Assembly: GCF_000725485.1 (NCBI RefSeq)
Contig: NZ_JOAG01000007.1
Location: forward strand, 161,061 to 225,060
From: Nonomuraea candida
GTDB lineage: Bacteria; Actinomycetota; Actinomycetes; Streptosporangiales; Streptosporangiaceae
Length of the DNA: 64,000 nt
Direction: 5' to 3'
The translations under genes and the position numbers were made by a program. The notes below the pieces were generated by a model. The model saw only the letters and a program-made list of their open reading frames with translations, was not told where the DNA came from and did no database searches. Shown here in pieces: positions 1-11,200 of the stretch (position 1 is the first letter of the stretch; each line of letters opens with the position of its first letter).

Positions 1-1647
1 GAGCAGCTCGTGGAGCGGCTCAGGGACGAGGCCCGCCGGCTGGACGAGCTCATGCACGGCGAAATGGGCATCAGGGCCAGCCTCTCGCTGACGTACGAGG
101 CCATCAGCGAGCCGGCCCGCCGGCTGTTCCGGCGGCTGGCGATACTCGACGCGCACATCTTCTCCGCCTGGACCAGCGCCGCGCTGCTCGACGAGCCGCT
201 GGCCGACGTGCAGGACCTCCTCGACGACCTGGCCGACGCCCAGCTCATCGAGGTCCTGGGCACCGGCCGGCACGTCGGCGTCCAGTACCGCTTCCACGAC
301 CTCATCCGCGTCTACGCCCGGGAGCGGCTGGCCGCCGAGGAGACGCCCGCCATGCGCGCCGACGCGCTGGCCCGCGTGCTCCGCGCCCTGCTCCACCTGA
401 CCATGGCCGCCCGCCGCCAGGAGTACGGCCCGTCGCCCGCCTCGAACCCGCAGGCCGAGATCGACTCGCCGCTGCCGGACGAGCTGGTCGAGCGGCTGGT
501 CGCCAAGCCCATCGCCTGGTTCGAGCGTGAGCGTCACGTGCTGCTCGCCGGCATCAGGCAGGCGGCGCAGGCCGGGTTCGTGGAGCTGTGCTGGCGGCTG
601 GCGATGAACGCCGAGGCCTTCTTCGAGCTGCGCGTCTACCTCGACGACTGGCGCGAGACGCACGAGATCGCCCTGGAGGCCGCGCGCGCGGGCGAGGACA
701 AGCGCGGCCAGGCCGAGATGTTGTACGCGCGCGGCTCGCTCTCCCTGATCGAGCAGCGCTTCGACGACGCCGCCCGGGACTTCGAGTCCGCCCTCGCCCT
801 GTTCAGGGAGATCGGCGACGAGCTCCAGACGGCCAGGACGACCCGCGACATCGCCGTGCTGGAGCGCATGAACGGCCAGATGGACCGGGCGATGGAACGC
901 CTCGAACAGGCGTTGAAGATCTTCTCCGACATCGGCGACCAGATCGCCGCCGCGCACACGCTGCACAACCTCGCGCAGATCCGGGTCGACTGCGACGACA
1001 TCGACGGCGCCAAGATGCTGCTCACCGAGGCGCTGGTCCGCAGCAGGTCCGGCGGCAACCGCCGGGTGACCGCCCAGGTGCTGCACCGCATGGGCCACGT
1101 GCACCTGCGGGCCCGCGAGGTCGCCATCGCGGCGGGCACGTTCGAGGAGTCGCTCGCGGTCGTGCAGGAGATCGGCGACACCATCGGCGAGGCGTTCGCC
1201 CTGCACGGTTTCGGCGTGGCCCGGCTGCGCCAGGGCAGGCTGGCGGAGGCCGAGCCGCTGCTGCGCGACGCGCTCACCCGGGCCAAGCGTTCCCGGCACC
1301 GGCTCGCCGAGGCGCACGCCCTGTCGGGTCTCGGCGAGCTGTGGGTGGCGGCGGGCAAGGCGTCCGAGGCCGCCGACTGCCTGCACAAGGCCGCCACGCT
1401 CTTCCGCCAGATGCGCATCCCGCTGCTGGAGGCGCAGACCCTGCTCATGCTGTGCGAGGTCGTGGACGAGGACGCGGCGGCGATGGCGCGCTCGCGGGTG
1501 CGCGAGCTGCTCGACCAGGTCGGGCATCAGGCGGGCGAGTCGCTGCGCGAGCATCTCGCCGCGAGCGCGGGGCCACCGGTCGCCACCGCCGCCGCGCCGG
1601 CCCCGCGCCTGCCGTACCGCGACCCGCTGGCCGAGCCGATGGCCTGA
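1..1647 (+). CDS. AfsR/SARP-type TPR regulator, C-terminal part (5' end outside window)
   Basis: The reading frame is open from base 1, so the N-terminus lies outside the window. Residues about 20-110 resemble the winged-helix end of an NB-ARC (STAND ATPase) region, with the RFHDLIRVYARERL motif typical of AfsR/DnrI-like regulators. Residues about 230-500 hold at least five TPR repeats (A-x-x-L-x-x-A-L patterns about 40 residues apart). The SARP DNA-binding and P-loop parts, if present, are upstream. The tail after residue 510 is Ala/Pro-rich and its stop codon lies inside a tandem repeat. It is convergent with the siderophore operon. It could control that locus, but nothing in the sequence proves it; it could equally be a LuxR/ATPase type regulator. 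Confidence 0.8.
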   Translation, partial: EQLVERLRDEARRLDELMHGEMGIRASLSLTYEAISEPARRLFRRLAILDAHIFSAWTSAALLDEPLADVQDLLDDLADAQLIEVLGTGRHVGVQYRFHDLIRVYARERLAAEETPAMRADALARVLRALLHLTMAARRQEYGPSPASNPQAEIDSPLPDELVERLVAKPIAWFERERHVLLAGIRQAAQAGFVELCWRLAMNAEAFFELRVYLDDWRETHEIALEAARAGEDKRGQAEMLYARGSLSLIEQRFDDAARDFESALALFREIGDELQTARTTRDIAVLERMNGQMDRAMERLEQALKIFSDIGDQIAAAHTLHNLAQIRVDCDDIDGAKMLLTEALVRSRSGGNRRVTAQVLHRMGHVHLRAREVAIAAGTFEESLAVVQEIGDTIGEAFALHGFGVARLRQGRLAEAEPLLRDALTRAKRSRHRLAEAHALSGLGELWVAAGKASEAADCLHKAATLFRQMRIPLLEAQTLLMLCEVVDEDAAAMARSRVRELLDQVGHQAGESLREHLAASAGPPVATAAAPAPRLPYRDPLAEPMA

Positions 1648-1772
1648 CCGCCGGCGGGCTGCCGTGCCCCTGGCCCGCCGCACGGGCCGATGGCCTGACC
1701 GCCGGTGGACTGCCGTGCCCCTGGCCTGGCCCGCCGCACGGGCCGATGGTCTGACCATGCGCGGGCTACCCT
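1635..1772 (+). repeat. Tandem repeat duplicating the 3' end of the regulator gene
   Basis: Two near-identical units (1635-1685, 51 bp; 1686-1741, 56 bp) and a partial third (1742-1772) start with GCCGATGGCCTGACC, or GCCGATGGTCTGACC in the third. The first unit contains the regulator's stop codon, so the gene end has been copied twice into the gap before the convergent carrier gene. Units differ by a 5-bp insertion and a few substitutions. Confidence 0.85.
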
Positions 1773-1987
1773 GCCGTGACCTGCTCCAGCAGGGCGTCCA
1801 GGGTGGCGCCGCGCAGCAGCGCGACCGGCTCGATCGCGACGCCGACGCGGTGCTCGATCTCCGCCGCCATGCGCACGGCCGCCAGCGCCTTGCCGCCGAG
1901 CTCGCCGAACGTGCCGTCCGCCGCGCCGCCGCCGCCGAGCGCGGTGTGCCAGATCTCCGTGACCTGTTTCTCCACCTGTGTGCGCAC
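1766..1987 (-). CDS. Stand-alone carrier-protein homologue lacking the Ppant serine
   Basis: This 73-residue protein has the size and helix pattern of an acyl/peptidyl carrier protein and is the last gene of the NRPS operon, 78 bp after the MbtH-like gene. The GTG start follows GGGAGG at a good distance. Around residues 27-38 it reads F-G-E-L-G-G-K-A-L-A-A-V, where carrier proteins have F-x-x-L-G-G-H/D-S-L. The serine that takes phosphopantetheine is Ala34. The rest of the fold looks intact, so this is not a decayed frame. By sequence it cannot be primed at the usual place. It may be a structural or regulatory carrier mimic, or may have lost function. The protein is recognisable; its job is not. 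Confidence 0.72.
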   Translation of the reverse strand: MRTQVEKQVTEIWHTALGGGGAADGTFGELGGKALAAVRMAAEIEHRVGVAIEPVALLRGATLDALLEQVTAG

Positions 1988-2068
1988 ATCGTCCTCCCGA
2001 GCGGCGGTCTGGAACGACGGTACGGCGGCGACGGCGGCTTTCGCTTCTTCCGGCTTGCCGAGTACCGG

Positions 2069-2290
2069 TCAGGCGCCGGTCGTGCCGTCCATGGCGCGGG
2101 CCAGGCCGGCCGGGCGCATGTCGGTCCAGTGGGTCTCGACGTAGTGCAGGCACAGCTCGCGGGCGGCGGGGCCGTACACGTCCCGCCAGCCCTCCGGCAG
2201 CGGGATCCAGGCGGGCCACAGGGCGTGCTGGGCCTCGTCGTTGACCACGACGAGGTAGTCGCTCTCCGCGTCCTCGAACGGGTTGGTCAT
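2069..2290 (-). CDS. MbtH-like NRPS chaperone
   Basis: This 73-residue MbtH-family protein supports folding and activity of NRPS adenylation domains in the cytoplasm. It has the family pattern: N-P-F near the start, N-D-E-x-Q-H-A-L-W-P at 17-26, I-P-L-P-E-G-W at 29-35, and W-T-D-M-R-P at 55-60, with the invariant tryptophans present. The Ser of the usual S-L-W-P is Ala here. Its ATG overlaps the stop codon of the large NRPS gene (ATGA), so the two are probably translationally coupled, fitting a role as partner of the three adenylation domains encoded upstream. The call is secure; which A domains need it is unknown. Confidence 0.95.
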   Translation of the reverse strand: MTNPFEDAESDYLVVVNDEAQHALWPAWIPLPEGWRDVYGPAARELCLHYVETHWTDMRPAGLARAMDGTTGA

Positions 2291-5200
2291 CGCAGTTTTC
2301 CCTTCAGTATGCGGGCGACGTGCGCGAGCGGCCCCGGATCGGCCAGCTGGTAGTGCTCGCAGTCGATGGTGTGCTCCTCGATGGCCCCGCCGACGTGAGG
2401 CCGCCAGCGGCCGGGGTCGAGGCCGGAGCCGTCCTTGTCCGCGGTGGCGGTGAAGAACAGCAGGTCCCCGTCGAAGTACGGGTGCCGGTCGGTGGTGATG
2501 AGCCGTTCGGCGTTCACGGCGGCGTCGATCATCGCGGCGATCGTCGCCTCCTCGACCTCGGCCAGCGCGCCTCCCCCGGCCCGCAGGCGCGCCACCACGC
2601 GGCGGCGGTCCAGCGGCCCCCGCGCCTCCTGCCCGGCCAGGCGGAGCAGGAAGCGCAGGGCGTCCTGCTCGTCGTCCCCCGTCTCGGGCTCCTCGCCGGG
2701 CAGCAGCGGGTAGGAGTCGAGCATGGCCAGCAGGTCCACGCGCTGCCCTTCCCGCCGCAGCCGGGCGGCCATGGCGTGCGCGACGACCCCGCCGAACGAC
2801 CACCCGAGCAGCCGGTACGGCCCGTCCGGCGACACCACGCGCACCTTGGCGACATAGTCGGCGGCCATCTCGTCCAGGGTGCGCGGCAGCGGCTCCGGCC
2901 GGGCCAGGCCGCGCGCCTGGAGGCCGTACAGGGGCACGTCCAGCAGCCCCGCCAGGCCGGTGAAGCACCAGGCGAGCCCGAACAGCGGGTGCACGCAGAA
3001 CAGCGGCGGCCCCTCGCCGGCCGTCCTGATGGGCAGCAGCACGTCGAGGGCGTGCCCGGGGCGGTGCGGCGCGACCACCCGGCCGGCCAGCGCGGCGGGC
3101 GTGGGCGCCTCGAACAGGGTCCTGACCGGCAGCCGGACGCCGAGCTCGGCTGCGACCCTGTTCATCAGCGCCGCGGCCAGCAGGGAGTGGCCGCCCAGCT
3201 CGAAGAAGTTCTCCCCGGGGCCGGGCACGGGCACGCCCAGCACGTCGGCGAACAACGCGGCCACCCGCCCGACCTCGTCCGCCCGGGCGGCGGCGACCGC
3301 CGTGCCCGGGGCGGCGCCGTCCACCGCCGTGCCGGGGGCGTCGGGCTGCGGCCGCACCGGCTCGACGGCCAGGGCGCTCAGCCTGGCGCCCGGGTCGCGC
3401 GCCACCGTGTCCAGCAGCCGGGCCAGGGCGCCGGCGACGCGCTCCGCCGTCTCCCGCGTGTAGAGGTCGGTACGGTACTCGACCGCCCCCTCGCCCTCCT
3501 CCGACACCGACACCGCCAGGTCGAACTTGGCGGTGTCCGTCGCCACCGTCCCGAGCTCGGCGACCGCCTCCCCCAGCGGGGCCGGCGGCGGCACGGCCGG
3601 GTGGTAGGCGACGGCCACCTGGAACAGCGGATGCCAGGCGGGCGACCGGGCCGGCGCGACGGCCTGGACGACCCGGTCGAACGGCACGTCGGCGTGGTCG
3701 AACGCGGCCAGGTCCGCCGCGCGCACCCGCTCCAGCAGCTCGGCGAAGGCGGGGTCGCCGCCGGTGCCGACCCGCAGGGCGACGGTGTTGACGAAGAACC
3801 CGACCAGGCCGGCCAGGGCGTCGTCGTCCCGGCCCGCGACGGGCGTGCCGACCACGATGTCCTCGCCCGCGCCCAGCCGGGTCAGCAGCGCGGCCACGGC
3901 CGCGTGCACCACCATGAACATCGTCACGCCGCGCTCGGCGGCGAGCCCGGCCAGCGCCTCCCGAGTGCCCGGCGCGAGCCGGAACTCCACCACGTCCCCC
4001 GCGCCCGTCGCCACGGCCGGGCGGGGCAGGTCGTGCGGGAGCCGGGGGCGGGCGGGCAGCCCGTCGAGGGCACGCCGCCAGAACGCGATCCGCTCCGGGT
4101 CGTGGCTCTGCCGTTCCCCTTCCCAGAGGGCGTAGTCGGCGTACTGGACGGGCAGCGGCGCGAACTCCGGCGCCCGCCCCGCCGCCCGTGCCCGGTAGGC
4201 GGCGGCCAGGTCCTCCCACAGCGGGCCGACGGACCACTCGTCACCGGCGATGTGGTGCAGCAGGACCAGCAGCACGTGCTCGCCCGCCCCCGCTCCCGCG
4301 CCCCCGGGATCCTCCACGCCCGCCGCGCCGGCGGGGTGCCCGGAGTGCAGCCAGACGCGGATCGGCAGCTCGCCGTCCAGCCGGAACCGGTGTGCCGGGT
4401 CGCCGGGGCCCGTCTCGAACGCGAGCATCGCGCGCGCCTCCTCAGGGTCCAGGACGCGCTGGTACGGCCCCCGCGCGTCCTCGGCGATGAGCGTCCTGAG
4501 CGCCTCGTGCCTGGCCACCACGTCCCCGACGGCCTCCCGGAGCGCCCCGGCCGACAGCGGCCCGCGCAGCCGTACGGCCAGGGGCACGTTGTACGTCGCC
4601 GAGGGGCCCTCCAGCGTGTGCAGGAACCACAACCGGCGCTGGGCGGAGGACAGCGGCACCCGCTCCCCGCGCGGCATGGGCCGCAACGCGGGGCCGCCGG
4701 TCGCGTCCGGGGCGAGCCTGAGCGCGAGCTCGGCGACGGTGGGGGCGTCGAAGACGTCCCTGACCGTGACCGTCACGCCCAGCTCGGCCCTGATCCGGCT
4801 GATCAGGCGGACGGCGAGCAGCGAGTGCCCGCCGAGGTGGAAGAAGTCGTCACCGACGCCTGCCCCGCTCTGCCCGAGCACCTCCTCGTAGATCGCCAGC
4901 AGCCGCGTCTCGACCGGCCCTTCGGGCTCCCGCCGCACCACGTCCCGCCGGCGCCGCCGGTCCCGCCGGGCCCGCCCGTCGTGCCCGCCCTGTCCGGTGG
5001 GGGGCGGGACGGGCTCGTCCCAGGGGAGGTCGAGCTCGCCGAGCGGCACCGTGGGCGCCGCCGCGACCTGCTCCAGCACGCGCAGCAGGCCGTCGGCGAG
5101 CCGTTCCGCCGCACCCCGCTCCAGCCGGTGCTCGATGGCCACCTCCAGCCCGCCACCGTGGTTCCCGGGCTCGGGGCCCGGTTCGGTGAAGGCGAAGGCG

Positions 5201-8200
5201 AGGTCGAACTTCGGGGCGGGCGGGCCGGGCTCCGGCAGCGCCTCCAGGGGCGCGGGCCCGGTGCGCTGGTAGGCCACCATGACCTGGAACAGGGGGTTCT
5301 CGTCGCCGTCACGGGCGGGGTTGACCGCCTCGACCACCCGCTCGAACGGCGCGTCCGCGTGCTCGAACGCGGCCAGGTCCGCCGCGCGCACCCGCTCCAG
5401 CAGCTCGGCGAAGGCGGGGTCGCCGCCGGTGCCGACCCGCAGGACGACGGTGTTGACGAAGAACCCCACCAGGTCGGCGAGGGCGTCGTCGGCCCGCCCC
5501 GCGACGGGGGTGCCGACCACGATGTCCTCGCCCGCGCCCAGCCGGGTCAGCAGCGCCGCCACGGCCGCGTGCAGCACCATGAACACGCTGGTCCCCGTAC
5601 GGGCGGCGAGCGCGGCCAGCCGGTCGCGCACCTCCCCGGGCACCTGGCGGACGAGCGCCCCGCCCGGTCCCGACGGGGGCAGCGCGAGCCGGTCGGGAAG
5701 CCCGGCCAGCGCCGCCGTCCAGTACGCCAGCTGACCGGGCAGCACGGCGTCGAGCCGCTCGCGCTCCCACAGGGCGTGGTCGGCCACCTGCACGGGCAGC
5801 GGCGGGCGCTCCGGCGCGCCGCCGGAGGTCCGTGCCCGCAGCGCGGCGGCCAGGTCGGCGAGCAGCGGGCCCACGGACCACTCGTCGCAGGCGATGTGGT
5901 GCAGCAGCAGCGTGAGCCGGTCGCCGTCCAGCCAGGCGCGCAGCGGCGGCCGGGCGGCCAGGTCGAAGACGTGCCCGAGGTCCGGCGGCCCGGCCTCGAC
6001 GACGGGGTCCGCCGGTTCGAGCACCACCTGGTACGGGATGCCGTCCGCCTCGCGGTAGACCGTGCGCAGGACCTCGTGGCGTCGTACGACGTCTCCCAGG
6101 GCCGCCGCGAGCACGGCCGGGTCCACCGGCGCGGGCAGCCGTACGGCGAGGGGCACGTTGTAGGTGGCGGACGGCCCTTCCAGCGTCTGCAGGAACCAGA
6201 GCCGGAGCTGCGCCGACGACAGCGGCAGCCGCGCCGGCCGGACCACCGGCACCATCCCGGTCGCCGCACCGGTCGCCGCACCGGAAACGCGCCCGGCACC
6301 ACTGGAGGCGGCGGGCCCGGGCGTGGCCGCGGCGAGCGCCCCGGCCAGGCCGGCGACCGTCGGCGCGTCGAACAGGGTGCGCAGCGACATCTCGGCGCCC
6401 AGCCTGCCCCGCACGCGCGCCATCACCTTGACCGCCAGCAGCGAGTGCCCGCCGAGGTGGAAGAAGTTGTCGTCCACGCCCACCGCCTCGACGCCGAGCA
6501 CCTCGGCGAAGATCTCGCACAGCGCCCGCTCGGCGGCCGTGCGGGGCGCGCGCCCCGCACCGGTCGCCGCGCCGGGGGCGGGCAGGGCCTTCCTGTCCAC
6601 CTTGCCGTTGACCATGAGCGGCATGGCGTCGAGCGCGACGAACGCGGCGGGCACCATGTAGTCGGGCAGCCGGGCCGCGACGTGCGCGCGCAGGGTCGCC
6701 GGGTCGGTCTCCGCGCCGGTCACGTACGCCACCAGGCGGCGGTCCCCCGGCCGGTCCTCCCGGGCGACCACGACGACCTCGCGCACGCCGGGACAGCCGG
6801 CCAGCACCGACTCCACCTCGCCCGGCTCGATGCGGAAGCCCCGGATCTTGATCTGGCCGTCCGCCCGTCCCGCGAACTCCACCGCGCCGTCGTCGCGCCA
6901 CCGGGCCAGGTCGCCGGTGCGGTACATGCGGGCGCCCGGGGGGCCGTAGGGGTCGGGCACGAAGCGCTCGCCGGTCAGGGCGGGCCGGTCGAGGTAGCCG
7001 CGCGCCAGGCCGGCGCCCGCGACGTACAGCTCGCCGATGACCCCGGCCGGCACGGGACGCAGCGCCCGGTCCAGGATGTAGACGCGCTTGCCCACGTCGG
7101 GATGGCCGATCGGGACGGTGGTGAGGGTGTCCAGGTCGCCGTGGACCGTCCAGAGCGTGGAGTTGACCATGGCCTCGGTCGGGCCGTAGGCGTCGATGAC
7201 GCGGTGGCGCTTGGCCCAGCGCCTGACCAGCTCGGGCGTCACCGTCTCGGTGCCCACCAGCAGCGTGGAGCCCTCCGGCAGCGTGCAGTCCTCGGGCAGG
7301 GCCGACAGCAGCGCGGGCGGCAGCGCCAGGTGGGTGACGGCGTGGCGGGTGGCGTACTCGGTCAGCTCGGGGCCCGCGACCCGCCGCTCGGCGGGGACGA
7401 CCACGAGCGTGGCGCCGGTGCACAACGCCATGGTCAGCTCCCAGAACGCCACGTCGAAGCTGATCGAGGCGAACTGCAGCACCCTGCTGCCGGGGCCGAC
7501 GCCGAAGCGCCGCACGGCGGTGTCCACGAGCGCGCGCACCCCCGTGTGCTCCAGCACCACGCCCTTGGGCCGGCCCGTCGAGCCGGAGGTGTAGATCACG
7601 TACACCGGGTGCCAGGGCAGCGGCCGCCCGCCCGTCACCGGCGGGCCGGCCTCCGTGGGCAGCTCGTCCATCAGCAGCGGCGTCATGGGGACGCGGCCGG
7701 CCGTCTCCCGCGTGGCCAGCAGCAGGGCGGGCCGGGCGTCGTCGAGCATCGCGGCGATCCGCTCGGCTGGCTGGGCGGGGTCGATCGGCAGGTACGCGGC
7801 CCCGGCCCGGGCCACCGCCAGCACGCCGACCACCATCCGCAGGTCCCGGGGCAGCGCGACGGCCACGATCCGCTCGGGGCCCGCCCCGGCCGCGACGAGC
7901 GCCCCGGCCAGCCGCGCCGTGCGCGCGTCCAGCTCGGCGTAGGTCAGCGACTCGTCCTCGCACACCACGGCCACCGCGTCCGGCGTGGCCCTGGCCTGGG
8001 CCAGGAACAGCTCGGGCAGGGTCGGGCCCGGCGCGGCGGAGCCGGTGTCGTTCCACGTGGTGAGGATGGTGCGCAGCTCGGCGGGCGCGAGGACCGGCTG
8101 CTCGCTCAGCCGCCCGCCCGGGTCGGAGGCGACCGCGTCCAGCAGCCGGAGCAGGTGCCCGGCGAACCGGCCGGCCGCGCCGCCACGGTGCTCGACCAGC

Positions 8201-11200
8201 AGCTCCAGCTCGTCGCCGCGCTCGGTGAAGGTGACGGACAGGTCGAACTTGGCCGGCCCGGCCGGGACGGGCTCCTCCTCGGCGTCGAACCGCCCCTCGG
8301 GGAGCGGCCCGGCGGCCCGGTGGTAGGCGACGGCCACCTGGAACAGGGGGTTGCCGCCACCGCGTTCGGGGTTGACCGCCTCGACCACCTGGTCGAAGGG
8401 CACGTCGGCGTGGTCGAACGCGGCCACGTCGGCCGCGCGCACCCGCTCCAGCAGCTCGGCGAAGGCGGGGTCGCCGCCGGTGTCCACCCGCAGGACGACG
8501 GTGTTGACGAAGAACCCGACCAGGCCGGCCAGGGCGTCGTCGGGCCGGCCCGCGACGGCCGTGCCGACGGGGAGGTCGGTGCCGGCGCCGAGCCGGGTCA
8601 GCAGTGCCGCCACGGCCGCGTGCGCCACCATGAACATCGTCACGCCGGCGCGCCGGGCCAGCTCGCGCAGCGGCCCGGCGGGCAGGGCGGCGGCGTGCGT
8701 GCCCTGCTCCCCGGCCCAGGCGGGCAGTTCCAGCCGTTCCGGCAGGCCCGCGAGCCGCTCGGTCCAGTACGCGAGCTGCCGGCCCATGAGCCCGTCCGGG
8801 GCCGCGGCCCCCTCGTCCAGCAGGGCGCGCTGCCACAGGGCGTAGTCGGCGTACTGGACGGGGAGCGGCGGCCAGGCCGGCGGCTGCCCGGCCGCGCGGG
8901 AGCGGTAGGCGGTGGCCAGGTCGGACAGCAGCGGCTCCAGCGACCACTCGTCGCAGGCGATGTGGTGCAGCAGCAGCGTGAGCCGGTCGCCGTCCAGCCA
9001 CACCCGCAGCGGCGGCTCGGCGGCCAGGTCGAAGAGGTGCTCCAGGTCGGCGGGCCCGGCCTCGACGGGCGGCTCCACCTCGTCCAGCACGATCTGGTAC
9101 GGCTCCCCGTCCGCCTCCCCGAACACCGTCCGCAGCGCCTCGTGCCGCTCCATCACGTCGGCGACGGCCCGGCGGAGCGTCGCGACGTCCAGCGGTTCGC
9201 GCAGGCGCAGGACCAGCGGCACCGTGTAGGCCGCCGACGCGCCGTCCAGCCGGTCCAGGAACCACAACCGCCGCTGCGCGGCCGACAGCGGCACCCGCGC
9301 CGGCCGCCGCCGCACCGCCGTCGGCGCGGAGGTGGCGGCCGTGCCGAGGCGGGCGGCCAGGCCGGCGGGGGTCGGGGCGGCGAAGACGTCGCCGAGCGCC
9401 ACCTGCGCGCCCATGACGGACCTGATCCGCGCGGCCAGCCGCACGGCGAGCAGCGAGTGGCCGCCCAGCAGGAAGAAGTCGTCGTGCGCGGCCACCTCGC
9501 CGCCGCCGAGCACCTCGGCGAACAGCCGGCACAGGACCCGCTCCCCCTCCGTGCGGGGCTCCCCGCCGCCGGCCGGCGCGCCGGGCAGGCCGCGCACGGC
9601 GGGCGGGCGCAGGGGGGCGATCGCCAGGTCGCCGAGCGGCCGGTCGGGGTGGGCCGCCGCCTGGCGGACGACCTCGGCCAGCCGGGCCGCGAGCCCTTCG
9701 GCGGTGGCGGCGTCGAACAGGTCGGTCCGGTACTCCAGCCGCCCCCCGCCCGTCCCGAACGCGAAGGTCAGGTCGAACTTGGCCACCGCCAGCTCCACCT
9801 CCTCGACCGCCGGGCCGGAGTCGCGCTCGTGGGCGACCATCACCTGGAACAGCGGGTGCCTGCCGGGCACGCGGGCCGGCCGCAGCTCCTCCACCAGCAG
9901 GTCGAAGGGCGTCTCGGCGTGGTCGAACGCGGCCAGGTCGGCGGCGCGCACCCGCTCCAGCAGCTCGGCGAAGGTGGGGTCGCCGCCGGTGTCCACGCGC
10001 AGGACGACGGTGTTGACGAAGAGCCCCACCAGCTCGGCCAGGGCGTCGTCGGGGCGCCCGGCGACGGGCGTGCCGACGGGGAGGTCGGTGCCGGCGCCGA
10101 GCCGGGTCAGCAGCGCCGCGACCGCCGCGTGCAGCACCATGAACGGGGTGCACCCGGCGCGCCGGGCCAGCTCGTCCACCGCGTCCTGCGGCAGCGCGAA
10201 GCCGATCGTCGCGCCGTGCCGGCCGATCTCGTCGGGGAAGGGCCGGTCCACGGGCAGGGGCAGCTCGGGCGGGAGGCCGTCGAGCGCCCGCCGCCAGTAC
10301 GCCAGCCCTCTGGCCAGGCCGCCGGCCGGGTCGTCCCGGTCGCCCAGCAGGTCGCGCTGCCACAGGGCGTAGTCGGCGTACTGCACGGGCAGCGGCGTCC
10401 AGTCCGGGGCCCGCCCCGCCAGCCGGGCACGGTAGGCGGCGGTCAGGTCCGCGACCAGGGGCCGCAGCGACAGGTCGTCCCCCGCGATGTGGTGCAGCAG
10501 CAGCGTGAGCCGGTCGCCGTCCAGCCAGGCCCGCAGCGGCGGCTCGGCGGCCAGGTCGAAGACGTGCCCGAGGTCCGGCGGCCCGGCCTCGACGCGCGGT
10601 TCCACCCGCTCCAGCACGATCTGGTACGGCTCCCCGTCCTCCTCCCCGAACACCGTGCGCAGCACCTCGTGCCTGGCCACCACGTCGCCCAGCGCCCGCT
10701 CCAGCGCCACGGCGTCGGGCGGCCCGTCCAGCCGCAGCACGAACGGCATGTTGTAGGTCGCCGAGCCGCCCTCCAGCCGCTGCTGCAGCCACAGGCCGCG
10801 CTGCGCGTGCGACGCCGGCACCCGTGCGGGGCGCGGGCGCGGGACGAGCGGGGGCCGCCCGTCCGCCACGCCCAGCCGGCCGGCCAGCTCGGCGACGGTC
10901 GGCGCGTCGAACAGCGTGCGCACATCGGCCGCCGCGCCCAGGTCCGACCTGATCCGGCTCACCAGCCGGGCGGCGAGCAGGGAGTGGCCGCCCAGCTCGA
11001 AGAAGTCGTCGTCGGCCCCCACCTCCGGCACGCCCAGCGCCTCGGCGAACAGCCCGCACAGCCGCTCCTCCAGCGGCCCGCGCGGCGCCCGCCCGGCGCG
11101 CTGCCGGGCGGGGTCGGGCAGGGCGCGCCGGTCCACCTTGCCGTTGGGCAGCCGGGGCAGCTCGTCGAGGAGCACGAACGCCGCCGGGACCAGGTGCCGG

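Noticed and set aside
636..1448. Minus-strand frame opposite the AfsR-like regulator
   Set aside because: Ser/Arg/Ala-rich antisense shadow with no recognisable fold.
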